From positions 12,834,001 through 12,898,000 of the forward strand of contig NC_079883.1 in assembly GCF_029227915.1 (NCBI RefSeq): 64,000 bases of DNA, written 5' to 3'. The notes under the pieces are model-generated. The model worked only from the letters and a program-made list of their open reading frames with translations. It did not search any database and was not told the origin of the DNA. Numbering within the stretch: the first letter of the stretch is position 1; the number at the start of each line of letters is the position of its first letter. A program made the position numbers and the translations under genes. This document shows, one piece after another, positions 26,625-37,281 of this stretch. This DNA comes from Hydractinia symbiolongicarpus. Lineage: Eukaryota > Cnidaria > Hydrozoa > Anthoathecata > Hydractiniidae.

Positions 26625-26672
26625 CTAAAACAAAACAAATAGTTGCATAGTTAACTCTAGAGGTTAGGTTAT

Positions 26673-26767
26673 CAACCTCGTTTTCAGGACTTTATATCTT
26701 TCACTGGCTGTCCGCTTGTCTCGCCGTCAGATATACAAAGAGATAACAAGTCCTGGAATCGAGGTTG
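26673..26767. repeat. short fold-back miniature element
   Basis: The ends CAACCTCGTTTTCAGGACTT and AAGTCCTGGAATCGAGGTTG form about 20-bp imperfect inverted repeats, with a 55-bp centre. Same family as 18,956-19,025. Confidence 0.7.
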
Positions 26768-27769
26768 GGTAGGTTATTCTACCTAGAAGAAACAAAAATT
26801 TGTGTGAACAAAATAAAATTTTTAGAAGCTGATATTTCCTCAGATTAAAAGCACGCCTAAATTAGATTTTCTTTTTCGTTACTTTGTTGCAATGGTTAGA
26901 ACTACTTCTCATTGAAATCATTCATGTAACTCGAATTAAAACTTTGTAAAAAATTAACAACAACACTACCTGCCCATCTTTCATGTTTGTTGTTACATTT
27001 TCAAATCTTTATCTAGTTTTATATAAGATTTTTGAACCTCTCGTTGTTTATATTGCCTGGTTATGATGTCAATAATTATCATTTATAAGTTTTATAAATC
27101 ATATTCTATTATTATCTATAACCGCATATATTTATAATTGATAAAATATCCTTGTCGGTTATTGAAACAGTCATAATATACCTTGCATGAAATGTTTAAT
27201 AATGCATTATATAAATTAAATGTCATTATTCATTTAATAAATCGTTTGTTGTGGTGGACTCTTGTAGCGTTTTTACTTTTATAAAGCCTCCTGGCCGATG
27301 TTCTTACAAAAAACAACCCTTTGATCACCTCTGACGTCCTAGTATTCCCGGTCGTCGGTGAACTGTAAAATGTGAGAGTTATGTTTTAAGAGTAATTGTT
27401 TTTTAGTGAGTACATATAATTTTTAAAAGAGATCAAAACAAGTGGGTAATTCATGAATTTACCACCACCCTCAGTGGTCTTATTATAGCGAGTCGCAGGG
27501 GGCTTGTTTGTAATGAAATATTGAACAGCATTATGAGTTAAAAACAAACTTCGTTACTAGGCAACGATTTGTGTGATATCAAAATTCTGGAGGCAAATGT
27601 TGATGCTTTTACTGCTTTTTTCTTTTTCCTCATGAGAAAGGAAACTTGTTTCTGTGTCATATGATATTGATGCTAATACAAAAAAAAATCAAAAAAAGAA
27701 TCAAAAACTATTTGAGGTTCTAACAAGTAAAAATGTAATAATTTGATATGAATTAATCAAAAGAAAAAA

Positions 27770-27866
27770 GAAGACATAAAAACAAGCGCATTTATAGCGC
27801 ATGTGAAAAATCTATTTCATTAGGGATGCAAGCATCAACAGATAATATAAAATATCGATAACATAA
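27770..27866 (+). repeat. ~95-bp direct repeat, copy 1
   Basis: The segment with GCGCATTTATAGCGCATGTG and TTAGGGATGCAAGCATCAAC recurs at 28,855-28,952 with scattered differences. Both copies contain the palindrome-like GCGC-TTTATA-GCGC core. Confidence 0.8.
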
Positions 27867-28854
27867 AAAAACCTGTTATGTGCGTCATAACCACATAATG
27901 TGCTGCATGGCTATAATATTTAATAACATTGTTGGTGATCTGGTTTCTAACGCCCTTTGTTTGTGTGACAATAGATCTATTATCTACTAGCGTTGTTGTG
28001 GTAACGATGTTATGAAATTAAATAAAATTATAACGATATTTTAACAAATTATAAGTACATTGTAGAAATATTATAACTGTATTATAGAATATATTTAATG
28101 ATATTATACAAATGTATCCTGGCCTTAACTAACCTGCAATGTTAAAATACAACTCAATAAATAAAAAATAAAATTCATGAATAATTAATTAGTTCTGCTG
28201 AATATAGCTTTAGTTACGTGCTTGAAAAATTGTACAGAAATAAATGACGTAATTATTAAAGATGGCGCATTATAAGACGATCTTCATTATGCTTAAAACT
28301 CAATTTAGCCCCGTTCTCGGAAAAAATCTTTAGCCTGGATAAGTTTCGGGCGTCCAGCCTAGCTGTGCTGTCTCTATGTCTCTATCTCCTCAGGCGATTT
28401 TAAAAATTCCGCCTTCGCTGGCGGAAATCAAAAAGGCGAATACCTTCTGATTGCTTGTTGTTTCTTTGTGTGCATATATTTTCGATGACGTAAAAAAATG
28501 TAACGAAGCTGTAAGAGTGTAAAAAAGATGTGATATTACGATTAAAATAATGCTGACTGTTAGCTGAGTCAAATTTGTAGCTTAGTAGAAAAGCGACTGA
28601 GGCATACTGCTAAGCAGGGGGATGGATTAAAATTCGATATTGTTAACACTATGTTAGTAGAGAAACCATTGGGCATATTGCTAATTAGAATTAGGTCAGA
28701 TATGCTTAACATTTTTATTTTTACACCTTTGTATTTACGACCTTGTACAACTCTGATAACTAAGACGACATACAGCGTTATTATTGTTCCGCATAGGTTT
28801 GAGAAAAAAAAAATCAGGTTTTTTTTGGTTCAGCTAAGCGAATTAGAAAAAAAC

Positions 28855-28952
28855 GAGAATAAAGAAAATACAAGCGCGTTTATAGCGCGTGTGAAAAATC
28901 CATTTAATTAGGGATGCAAGCATCAACAAAAAATATAAAATATCGATGACGT
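28855..28952 (+). repeat. ~95-bp direct repeat, copy 2
   Basis: Contains GCGCGTTTATAGCGCGTGTG and TTAGGGATGCAAGCATCAAC, matching 27,770-27,866. The copies may be ends of one element or two insertions of the same small family. Confidence 0.8.
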
Positions 28953-29206
28953 ATATAATGGCTGGTCCATATATTAAAAAAACTGGAGAGGAGTATGTTT
29001 ATGTGCTTCTTCTATTGTGTAAAGTTTGTAACGCTGATCGAACTAATGTACACACCTTTTTTATAAGAATATATTATAAAAGAATATCAGACTGGAGTTT
29101 TAGATTACAAAAATAATTATTATTTGAAACAAAAGGGAAATATGAATAATGAGGAACCTGATTACAGTCTGGGTGTTCTTAAAGTCGTCATGTGCTTTCC
29201 ACAAAG

Positions 29207-29474
29207 AGTAGAAAGGGCTGATTAGTCATTACTTACTTTTGGGGTACAGGTGTAAACCCTCCGCTTCTCTCTCTCTCTCCCGACACTCCCCGCTTTACTA
29301 CGTAAAATCATGTGTATACTTTGTGCAAATCCCCCACTTCTCCATATATCCCCTGACCTCCCATCTGCGCATGCGCAAAAAAATCTAACAAATTCAGGCC
29401 TAAACCCCCGCTTCTCTAGAGATCCCCCGACACCCCCGTAAAATCATATTTATTTTTTGTGTAAACCCTCTGCT
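29207..29474 (+). repeat. left terminal inverted repeat
   Basis: Matches the reverse complement of 43110-43370 from AGTAGA through GATTAGTCATTAC and TTTTGGGGTACA into a set of internal subrepeats (GTAAACCCTCCGCTTCTC, GACACCCCC, GTAAAATCATGT). Small substitutions and indels separate the two arms. Confidence 0.88.
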
Positions 29475-29711
29475 TCTCTAGAGATCCCTCGACACCCCAT
29501 CTGCGCATGCGCAAAAATATAGACATCTCTGCAAAGAAATTCGGAAAATCCAGCAGAATCCAACAGAATCTGATAAATCATAAAATCTAACAGAATCCGA
29601 CGTCATCCAACAGAATCAGACGTCACCGCAATGCGCATGCGCAAGTGGAGTAAAAATAATTTTCTGTCCGTGTAAAAATTTCTTGATAAATAAAATTTTG
29701 ATAAAAGAGAC
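29475..29711 (+). other. subterminal non-coding region of the element
   Basis: Contains several CAGAATCC-type short repeats and three copies of the palindrome TGCGCATGCGCA near 29,367, 29,505 and 29,632. It probably carries the promoter of the first gene, but no motif can be assigned. Confidence 0.45.
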
Positions 29712-30436
29712 ATGAGTTGGTTTAAAAATGTTCTAGACACAGGAAATGTGTAATATTGCTATTATGGATGAAACCTGTATGTTCCGGTATGTTCCAGATC
29801 AATTTAAGTCACAGAAAATGTGCAATAAGGTAGTTATGGAGGAACCCCATTGCATCTATTATATCCCAGATCGATATAAGACACAGGAAATATGCAGCGT
29901 AGCCGTTGAGAGGGCGGCCCACATGTTCGATTATGTTCCAGATCGATTCAAGACTCAGGAAGTCTGCACAAAAGCAGTTGAGGAAAATCCCTATATGCTG
30001 GCGTGTGTTCTGAATCACTTAAAAACGCAAGGGATGTGTACCAAAGCCTCAGAAAAAGTCTCTTGGATGCTCACCCATAATCCAGATTGCTTCAAAAACC
30101 AAGAGATGTGTAATGCAGCCATTATGTCTGAACCTTACATAATAAATTATGTCCCAAACAGATTCAAAACTCAGGAAATGTGCAACAAAGCAGTTAAAAG
30201 GGATCTCTATATGCTCGCATATATTCCTGACTGGTTCATTACGCCTCAAATTTTTAAAAAAACTGAATCTCTCAAATAATTTTAATTCACGGATCAAGAC
30301 TACGTATCGCCAGAGGAAAGCACAGAAGGCTAAAATTAAAAATGAACTAATTCCATTAACATGGCATCCAGCTCAATATTGGGATTGGTGTAAGCCAGAG
30401 GATGAGAAGCAAGAGATCTCAAAATTGTGGAAGTAA
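29712..30436 (+). pseudogene. DUF4116-type repeat protein, frameshifted
   Basis: A 24-residue unit (MCNKAV-x-YMLxYVPDRFKTQE pattern) is repeated seven times in the open part (29746-30279), matching DUF4116-type repeats known from giant viruses and from cnidarian mobile elements. The likely start is ATG at 29712 (MSWFKN), because the neighbouring copy starts MNWFQN. A frame change near 29,740 and another near 30,255 break it. The C-terminal part continues in another frame to 30436, with WHPAQYWDWCKPEDEK. Cellular or viral function is unknown. It is the first gene inside the left terminus. Confidence 0.7.
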
Positions 30437-30474
30437 TTTATGGATAAAAAAAATCTACTTATAATAAAGGGAAA

Positions 30475-30756
30475 ATGAATTGGTTTCAAAATATTCCAGA
30501 TTGTTTCAAAACTAAAGCAGTTGAGGAGAATTCATGTTCCCTCCAATATGTTCCAGATCATTTCAAAACACAGGAAATATGCAACGAGGCAGTTGAGGAT
30601 AATCCCTACCGCATCAGGGATGTTCCGCAACATCTAAAAACACAGGAAATGTGTGATAAGACAGTTGAGAGGTGTCCCGAAGCGATCGAGTATGTTCCAG
30701 ATGAATTCAAGACCCAGGAAATGTACGCCAGGGCGTTGAAAAAGCTCGATTTGTAG
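30475..30756 (+). CDS. short DUF4116-type repeat protein
   Basis: 93 codons with the same 24-residue unit as the preceding gene, about three and a half copies (for example SLQYVPDHFKTQEICNEAVE). It starts MNWFQNIPDCFKT, like the neighbour, so it is probably a truncated duplicate. It ends without the WHPAQYWDW tail and is possibly no longer functional. Confidence 0.6.
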   Translation: MNWFQNIPDCFKTKAVEENSCSLQYVPDHFKTQEICNEAVEDNPYRIRDVPQHLKTQEMCDKTVERCPEAIEYVPDEFKTQEMYARALKKLDL

Positions 30757-30940
30757 ATGGTGTATTGAAAAACAAATAATATATACCTATGTAGTAAATG
30801 AGTACCCAATCACCATTCGAAATATTTCAAGAGACATTGCAATTATATTTTATCAGCGTTGGAATTCTACGATATCTAGATAATAATAATAAATGAAGCA
30901 ACAGTAATCAACACTCGACATATTTGTGGGGACGGCACTC

Positions 30941-31075
30941 ATGATATTTATGACTGGCATTGGTATCTGTCTACCGCTTATGACCATGCCTCTCGCACAA
31001 GAAAGCGAGAAGGAGAAGGAGAATGATAGATTGATTAAAGACCTGGAGGATAGGGTTCGTGATTTAGAAGTGTAA
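30941..31075 (+). CDS. small hydrophobic/coiled-coil protein, 44 aa
   Basis: ATG at 30941 opens a 44-residue frame: a hydrophobic N-terminal segment (MIFMTGIGICLPLMTM) followed by a charged heptad-like helix (KDLEDRVRDLEV). The frame is open further upstream to about 30,914 without an ATG. It lies in the same orientation as its neighbours in the element. Recognition rests on composition only; it may be a small membrane-anchored protein of the element. Confidence 0.4.
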   Translation: MIFMTGIGICLPLMTMPLAQESEKEKENDRLIKDLEDRVRDLEV

Positions 31076-31315
31076 TAAAAATATATATAATAAATGAGTA
31101 CCAAATTAGCATTCGCAACAGTTCAAGAAATATTGGAATTATTTTTTATCAGCGTTTGAATTCACACCATAGTTTTGAGGTTCCGGTATAAACCCCCCAC
31201 TTCTTTTCGTGATTCAGAGCAAGACACTGAAGAAAATGTTAGGGCTCGCAATTTAAAAGAAGAGTAATGAAACTATACAGGATTTTATGTTTCTAGCAAA
31301 ACATAAGATAAAACA

Positions 31316-31474
31316 ATGAAAGAACAATGCGATGATTGTGAATGTCTACTTGATAAGTATGATAGGTGCAAATGCGGGAGAAAACTTGTGGTGAAAGGTA
31401 AAATGTTATGTTGGCGTTGTTATCAGGAATATACTTTATATAACGGTGGCTTTTGTAAGTGTTTGCAAAAATAA
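31316..31474 (+). CDS. small cysteine-rich protein, 52 aa
   Basis: A 52-codon frame with nine cysteines spaced as CDDCEC, CKC, CWRC and CKC (positions 5, 8, 10, 18, 20, 32, 35, 47, 49). The paired spacing suggests a zinc-binding knuckle or ribbon. It is intact from ATG to TAA, in the same orientation and gene series as the DUF4116-type proteins. I do not recognise a named family. The regular Cys spacing in an AT-rich region makes a chance frame unlikely. Confidence 0.55.
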   Translation: MKEQCDDCECLLDKYDRCKCGRKLVVKGKMLCWRCYQEYTLYNGGFCKCLQK

Positions 31475-31530
31475 ATAAAATATGAAAGTAAAAATTTATT
31501 GATAAATTTTTTTAATATAAATAAAAGAGC

Positions 31531-33890
31531 ATGTTGAAATTTGGAGACAAAACTATTAAATCAAAATAATTTTACTGTAATGCAACAGTACTAAATATCG
31601 AAGATGTGAAAATTAAAAACGTAGTGCTGAGTGATTCTATTCCAGCAAACAAATGCAAAGACGAAAGGTTTTTGATTGGATTATTATTATTATTTTTATT
31701 ATTATTAATCATATTTATACAAGTTTACATCTTCAGTATGATATAATATAGCTGCACTGTTATCAACGAGTGACCTGTTAAAGCAAAAATAAAAAAAGTA
31801 AACAAAGAGCCAAAATTGTTTTGTTTTTAAATAATGTACATAAAATTATGAGAATGTTAGAAAAAAAGAAAGAAAAGAAAATAAGAATCAAATAGCAGAC
31901 TATGAACAGAAAATTAGCAAAAATTGGAATTAGAAAAAAATAGAGTTTAGGATTCAAAGTAAGGTAATAGACCTAGAACTCACTTTGTTTCAAAAACTTT
32001 TTAAAATTTATCATAATCTTTTTTCCCTGATATTTCCTCTGGTGTTAATCGAATGGCTTACCAATTTGTAATTGCTGTCAACAGTAATATCGTTAACAGC
32101 TTTGAACACATCAATTGCTACTTTCCGTTTTCTTTGAGTGACGAATGTTGACCAATTCTTGCAGGTTTTGGTGATGTGCTTAGCTCTTCTCAGCAAGGAC
32201 TCAAATTTTCCAATCCATGTTTTATTTATTCCACCAAAATGTCGTAGCAGTAGAAGAACAGTGGATGGATCATTGAGTTAAAGATGGTTTCAGCAACATT
32301 TGGAGAAATTTTGTAACGTATTTTATATAAAAGTTTGATGCGTGAGGTTATACGCTTGTATGTTTTTTTAAGGTGATGATTCATGTTAAGGTGAGTATTC
32401 AGTTAAATCCCAAGGTATTCGTAATAATCTGGTTGGTTTATATCATTTTGATCGATCACAATACTGACAGAGGCTTGTGGTTTTCGGGACGCAAAGACGA
32501 CAAATTCTGTTTTGCCCTTTTTTGTATTAAGAATTAGGCAATTTTCTTTCATCCAATCGTGAATGATATTTGCATCCAAATTTATACAATGTTCAATTTC
32601 ATCTAACGACTTTCTTGATGAATATATGACTGTGTCATCAGCATATATCAATACTTGACAGTGTTTCAATTGGCACGGTAAGTCATTGATAAGAAGAATA
32701 AATAGCAATGGACCCAGAATGGAACCTTGGGTACACCATGCGTCATATTCTCAGGATCTGAGTATGCTCCATAAATGAAAACAGTTTGACTTCGAATAAA
32801 AAGATAACTGCTTAACCAATCAATTTCAGTGCTAGTAATATCATAAAAAGGCAGTTTCTGGAGAAGGCAGCCATGGTTTACAGTATTAAAGGCCTTTCTC
32901 AAATTCATGAATAGAGCTCCGGTTGTCTTACTTTTATCCATATTGTATCTTATATCGTCAACTTTACGTGTAGATCTTTTTCGTCGAAAACCATATTGGT
33001 GCTCACTCAATAGATCTTGATTTTCTAAATAATCGGCTAGCTGGTCGTAGAGGATTCGTTCAATGACTTTAAACAACACATTTAGTACGGAAATGGGTCG
33101 GTATTTGAGCGATCCCCAGATTTATGCAATGGTATTATTTTTGTAGATTTTTCACAGGTTAGAAATGTACCAGTTTCCAAACTCTCGTTTATCAAGAACA
33201 TGACAGGTGCAGCTAGTTCGTTTGAGATGTCTTTATCCTACCGGGGATAGTGTCAATACCAGCAGCTTTAGCCGTTTTAACCGATTTTAGTACTCTATTC
33301 ACCTGATTAATTGTCACTGGTTGGAATTTAAATGATACATTCCTTTTATTAATCGTGCACATATAATTACGTATGTTGCACAGTTTCCAAGTAAAGTTGG
33401 TTATTGATGATTTCATAAGACTTGAACCAACTTTGGTGGAAAAAGAGCAAAAATTGTTCGCAATTGATCGAATATTGGATGTTACTGTTCCATTGATTAC
33501 GAATGTTTAGCTCGGACTTGACGAACCCATAGCCAAGACGAGTTATCACCATTACTGATAAAAACTGCTAAAAATATCTACTCCCACGGTGTCTCTCAAT
33601 ACGGCGAGACTTTCGCGTTCACTATGTCGTTTGATCTTGGTGACTATCCTGAATGGTTAAAAAATACGAGGAGATACTGAAAAGAGTGGGGGATTGGGAG
33701 GTTATTGCTTCACCAACATAAGTGTAAAAAAAGACCGGTATATCAACCCTAAACTCAAGGAATTGGAAGGCAAGATTAGAACTAATTTTCATAAACAAAA
33801 GATACCCGAGGAATCCTGCGAATGTAGAGCCATCATTAAAATAGGGAGCATCTATAGACAGGATACAAACCTACCTAGAAAAGTGTAAAT
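31531..33890 (+). pseudogene. conserved element protein, split by a LINE insertion
   Basis: The 5' part (31531-31680, starting MLKFGDKTIKSK) has one in-frame stop at codon 13 and runs to DERFLIG. The 3' part resumes after the LINE at about 33,555 (KTAKNIYSHGVSQYG, then FTMSFDLGDYPEWL) and, after a frameshift near 33,660, continues through 33694-33888. From general familiarity both parts belong to one conserved protein of cnidarian Polinton-like elements; its biochemical role is unknown. The LINE lies in the opposite orientation. The exact insertion boundaries could not be fixed. Confidence 0.55.
31681..33554 (-). mobile_element. non-LTR retrotransposon (LINE), 5'-truncated, inserted in the Polinton-like element
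   Basis: Minus-strand reverse-transcriptase pieces appear in the right order: AKAAGIDTIPGRI (33,213-33,416), then the GFRRKRST and LRKAFNTVNH region (32,666-33,079), then LLINDLP, the catalytic YADDTVIYSS, and YEYLGI (32,403-32,708). A C-terminal part with RRAKHITKTC and IDVFKAVNDI lies at 32,011-32,196. The frames are broken by several indels. The 3' end at about 31,681-31,710 is an ATT-rich microsatellite tail typical of CR1/L2/Jockey-like elements. No endonuclease domain is present, so it is 5'-truncated. Clade assignment is uncertain. Confidence 0.8.
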
Positions 33891-34019
33891 ATAAAGAGGT
33901 TGAAAGGTATGGCGCTAATTATCTTACATAATCTGAATCTAAGGATGATCAGAGTACTGAGTTATAGTTTATTTGCATCACCTGAATTTATATAGTTGAT
34001 AACAACTATATGAAAATAA

Positions 34020-34241
34020 ATGAACGCCCTTCGAAAAGAAGCGAATTTAATGAAAATTTCTCGTAATTATACAATGAAGAAGGACGATCTACTTGAAGCA
34101 ATCCGCAAAATCAAATACAAGGACATTTCAACGCAAACAGATGGTCCTTATTGTAAACTTTGTGTTGAAATTGCATGTGAAAAAAATCTGAAAAATATTT
34201 TCGACAACTCGCTAAAAAATCGCGACGTATATTACACTTAA
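34020..34241 (+). CDS. small helical (SAP/Rho-N-like) protein, 73 aa
   Basis: 73 codons. Residues 1-30 (LRKEANLMKIS, then MKKDDLLEAIRK) look like a SAP or Rho-N-type helix-extension-helix, usually nucleic-acid binding. The C-terminal part contains STQTD and a CKLC pair. It is intact and plus-strand, between two broken genes. The assignment is by pattern only; a DNA-packaging or DNA-binding role is inference. Confidence 0.45.
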   Translation: MNALRKEANLMKISRNYTMKKDDLLEAIRKIKYKDISTQTDGPYCKLCVEIACEKNLKNIFDNSLKNRDVYYT

Positions 34242-34439
34242 TGATCGATGCTGATAGTGGTGATGTGGTATGATTTGCTAGCGCGGTCTGCGACTGGAAC
34301 TTGTTTCGCGTTGAATGGTTAACCCATCACAAATCCAGGAGGGAAAACTTTGGTGGATCTTTATAGGTTATGTGACATTGACAGGTGGGGTATCGGAAGT
34401 GTGGATTTGCTGTAAAAAATCATGCTTTCCTTGTTTCCT

Positions 34440-35024
34440 ACTTTCAACTAAGATGGCTTCACGTTGCTTGACAGTGATGGTCTCTACAACACGCTTTGAT
34501 TTTGATCGAATCTGCTCTTTCAAATTACGGTAGTGTTTGACTTCTTTAAGGATGAAATGATATTCCTCATGCGAGATGGCGAGAGTCTTCTATTGCTTTT
34601 GAGATGAAGCTCGAGATGGAGTCTAACTTGGCCTCAGCCAGCGTCTTGATCTTGTCATGTTTCTTGGCTTTCGAATCAAAGATTTTTTTGGTACTTTATG
34701 CACGACAGCTGAAGAGAGTCCAAGGATGTTTTCAGCTGAAGCTAGACCAATTCTCACTGGAATTCTAACTCCTGTAGTGAGAGTTACGACTGAAGCGAGT
34801 TCAAGAGCAGTGATTGCGGTGACTACCGAAGCATCACTGATTATAGCTGCAGTTGCACGACGCTTACATTGCTTGGTAAGTTTATCTCTGTAGTTCACTT
34901 CTGATCGTAGAAACCTTTCGATCTTTTCAATCCTTTTTAATCTATAGACCTGACTTTCATCTTGCATAGTATCCTCCTCAGGCGCACTTGGCGGTAAGGT
35001 TGGATATAATTTCATAGTATCCAT
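34440..35024 (-). pseudogene. conserved element protein with hydrophobic core, frameshifted
   Basis: Minus strand, starting MDTMKLYPTLPPSAPEED. Residues 25-57 are charged and probably coiled coil (YRLKRIEKIERFLRSEV), followed by a hydrophobic alternating segment (residues 60-110) that may be membrane-associated. The open frame ends at 34623, but the similarity continues in another frame after about 34,680 (KHDK, then LAEAKLDSIS on the minus strand) to about 34,440, so one or more indels broke the gene. I recognise the family only as a conserved protein of cnidarian Polinton-like elements. Confidence 0.5.
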
Positions 35025-35059
35025 GTTCTTTTATTCTATAAGTATTTGCATTGTGATTC

Positions 35060-35534
35060 CTATAAACGCTACATTTTTTCCAGGGTGTTAGCATGAACTC
35101 AAGTCTGTATATATATCTCCCCAATTATCTAACTCTTTGGTGCCCAGAGAAGCCAGAATTTTTTATTTTTGATTTTTTACCATCAAGGAAACAATCATCC
35201 TCATCTAACTGAGGGCATATAAGGCTTAATCTCTGATGAACATCAGTCATGTAGTATACATCATAGTCACCCTTCGTATAGTATTAATACCATCGGATAG
35301 ATTAGATAAACCAATGAGTTCTTGAAGTTCTGTATCAATACTAACTTTAAAACCATCCTTTACACGAAGCCTGCAGTACCCATTATTCAATACAAATATC
35401 TCTGCCTTTCCATTAGCCTGTTTGTTGATAATAGCTGCCAGATCCTCAATTTTGTACAATTCTTTCACGATCCAGATACGGGTTGTTAGATTCCGATTTC
35501 TCCTTCCAGATATTAAAAGCTTTATCATTACCAA
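35060..35534 (-). pseudogene. conserved element protein, possible structural protein, frameshifted
   Basis: Minus-strand open frame 35534-35247 (ELYKIEDLAAIINKQ, then GYCRLRVKDGFKVSID and ELQELIGL). After a frame change near 35,250 the text HQRLSLICPQLDEDDCFLDG continues the gene. Alternating beta-like segments would suit a small virion or capsid-associated protein, but that is inference. The stop before 35,024 separates it from the next minus-strand gene, with which it forms a same-strand pair. Confidence 0.45.
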
Positions 35535-36320
35535 GATTAAGCCAGCCGCCTCGAATACTAATCGATCCTCGTATTCTGAACAAGGTAATCATCAAAAATA
35601 GTTGGGTTAACAATACCAGTGATACACAATTGTTTCATGTTTTCTTAAAAAAAGGAAAGATGAATACTTATCCAAACGCAAAATATCCACCAAATCATGG
35701 GAGATATCTGGAACGCTTTAAGGGGGATGACCTTACGGTGCAGAACATAGTGATCGATGATAAGGGTTCCTCCTTCAATGTAAAACTTCCAGATATATTT
35801 GTCGACTATGAATTCCAATCTGTTACTAGCTTACTAATTAAGGAGTGGAACAGTCACCTTTTCAGTCTCTGGTCAACACAACTTAATTTTGTTGCGTACT
35901 GTGCAACATCTGCTTGGGGTACTTCCATGCAACATCTAACCTCCGAGTTGCCTATAGTTCGTGCCGTATATCGCTTCCACGCTTATTTTCAAATGCGGAA
36001 AATTTTATCTCAACCGGAAATTTTACTACCGGGCTCAGCCAGATTTTGACCATCTTCAGTAGTTGGGAACTTCATCGCAAGGATTATCCTGGTCCAGGAC
36101 CAAGCTGTCTTGATGAAGAGTCGTGGGGTAGGTGGGATGTTGAAAAGAGTCAAGGTCTTACCAGAATAGGTATCGAACGATTATCGCAAAGTGTGAGGTT
36201 TTATGCCTATTTAATTCTCGAAAGCCAGACGAGCGCAAGATCTGGGATAATTGGAAACCAAGGCAGTGCGTTCGATGCCCAACGGTTGTACCTAACAACA
36301 TTTGAGGATCTGATTATTAA

Positions 36321-37281
36321 GGGGCTATTTCTTTCGCACACAAGAATCGGTTCTGAATGCTCCAAGTGCTCCAACTATCATTTCTTTGGTAATTTGGGGC
36401 ATTCAGAATCGAATCTGGATGAACTCCTCGAGGAGCAGTTCACTTGGAGCATTTAGAGCACTCAGAACTAATAATTTGACTTACTACGGTCAAAGCCTTC
36501 TTGCTCCGAAAACCCATTTCTTTGGCGCACATTTTTTCGCTAGTGAAACTCTTGCAGTGAAAAACCATTTTGAATACTTTACATAAATTAAAAAACCACG
36601 AGAGACGGAACTTAATTATACGGAAAAATAAACAAACAGGACAGCTTCAAATGTAAACACAACTTGATTAAAAGTGAAAGCGCGATGTCATTTAACACTT
36701 CTTGCGAAGATTACGGTTTTTATTTACAGAATATATGGGGAGGAAATGATGAAACAGGAGAATTATCTACGATAGATACCAGCGCCATACGTCAGTCGCC
36801 GTCTCCACCGAAAAAAAAATTAAAAATGACTTTTAAATTAAACGGGGTGGATAAAAAAAGTAACAAAAACAAGAAAAATAAAACAGGTGAAATAGTTGAC
36901 CAAAGCGTGCCATCAACTGCTTGTACAACAGTGGAGGATGAACCTACTCCAATTTATTGAAAACAAGAGGCAACCAATATCTTAATTGCAGAATATGAGA
37001 AATCCGTCGACAAATTTAAAAAAATTTAAAGTATAAAGCAAAAGAAGTATGGCAAATTATAGCGCATGAAGTTAAAAAGGAATTGTTAAAATTAAAGTAT
37101 ACAAATTTTCCATCTTGGCAACAATGCAACTCAAGTTAAGTTAAATATAAGCTATATTTTTAAACCACATAAAAATGTCGGAGCACTTGGATTCGGTTCC
37201 GTGTTGTTTCTTTGGTCACCGGAGCAGTTGGAGCAGTTGGAGCATACAGATTTGAATCTCAGGTATGAAAGAAATAGCCCC
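36321..37281 (+). mobile_element. Harbinger-like element, 961 bp, TAA target duplication
   Basis: The termini GGGGCTATTTCTTTC and GAAAGAAATAGCCCC are perfect 15-bp inverted repeats, flanked by TAA on both sides (36318-36320 and 37282-37284), the TWA-type duplication of PIF/Harbinger elements. Subterminal GAGCAGTTGGAGCATACA is shared with the copy at 21,756-22,201. It carries a 98-codon frame and remnants of a trihelix/Myb-like segment but no transposase, so it is non-autonomous. Confidence 0.85.
36664..37140 (+). pseudogene. remnant of Harbinger DNA-binding (Myb/trihelix-like) protein
   Basis: The open part 36664-36960 encodes an acidic then lysine-rich 98-aa sequence (PPKKKLKMTF, KKSNKNKKNK). 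The decayed sequence after it contains EVKKELLKLKYTNFPSWQQC in one frame, with spaced Trp and basic residues like the trihelix-type accessory protein of PIF/Harbinger elements. Stop codons break it, and the identification is tentative. Confidence 0.4.

Larger units (their letters stand above)
26625..29206. other. gene-free spacer with repeats
   Basis: No gene recognised, although a 5' exon of the minus-strand PAN-domain gene must lie somewhere upstream of 26,624. It holds a fold-back element at 26,673-26,767 and a direct repeat pair (27,770 and 28,855). Confidence 0.5.

Noticed and set aside
25957-26638. Long poly-Phe, poly-Leu and poly-Lys open frames
   Set aside because: They are translations of the (GAA)90 microsatellite. 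The real exons around it end at splice signals before the tract.
26625-26638. Starting the PAN-domain protein at 26,638
   Set aside because: The codon is TTG inside a GTTTTGTTTTAG splice acceptor, so the true start lies in an upstream exon.
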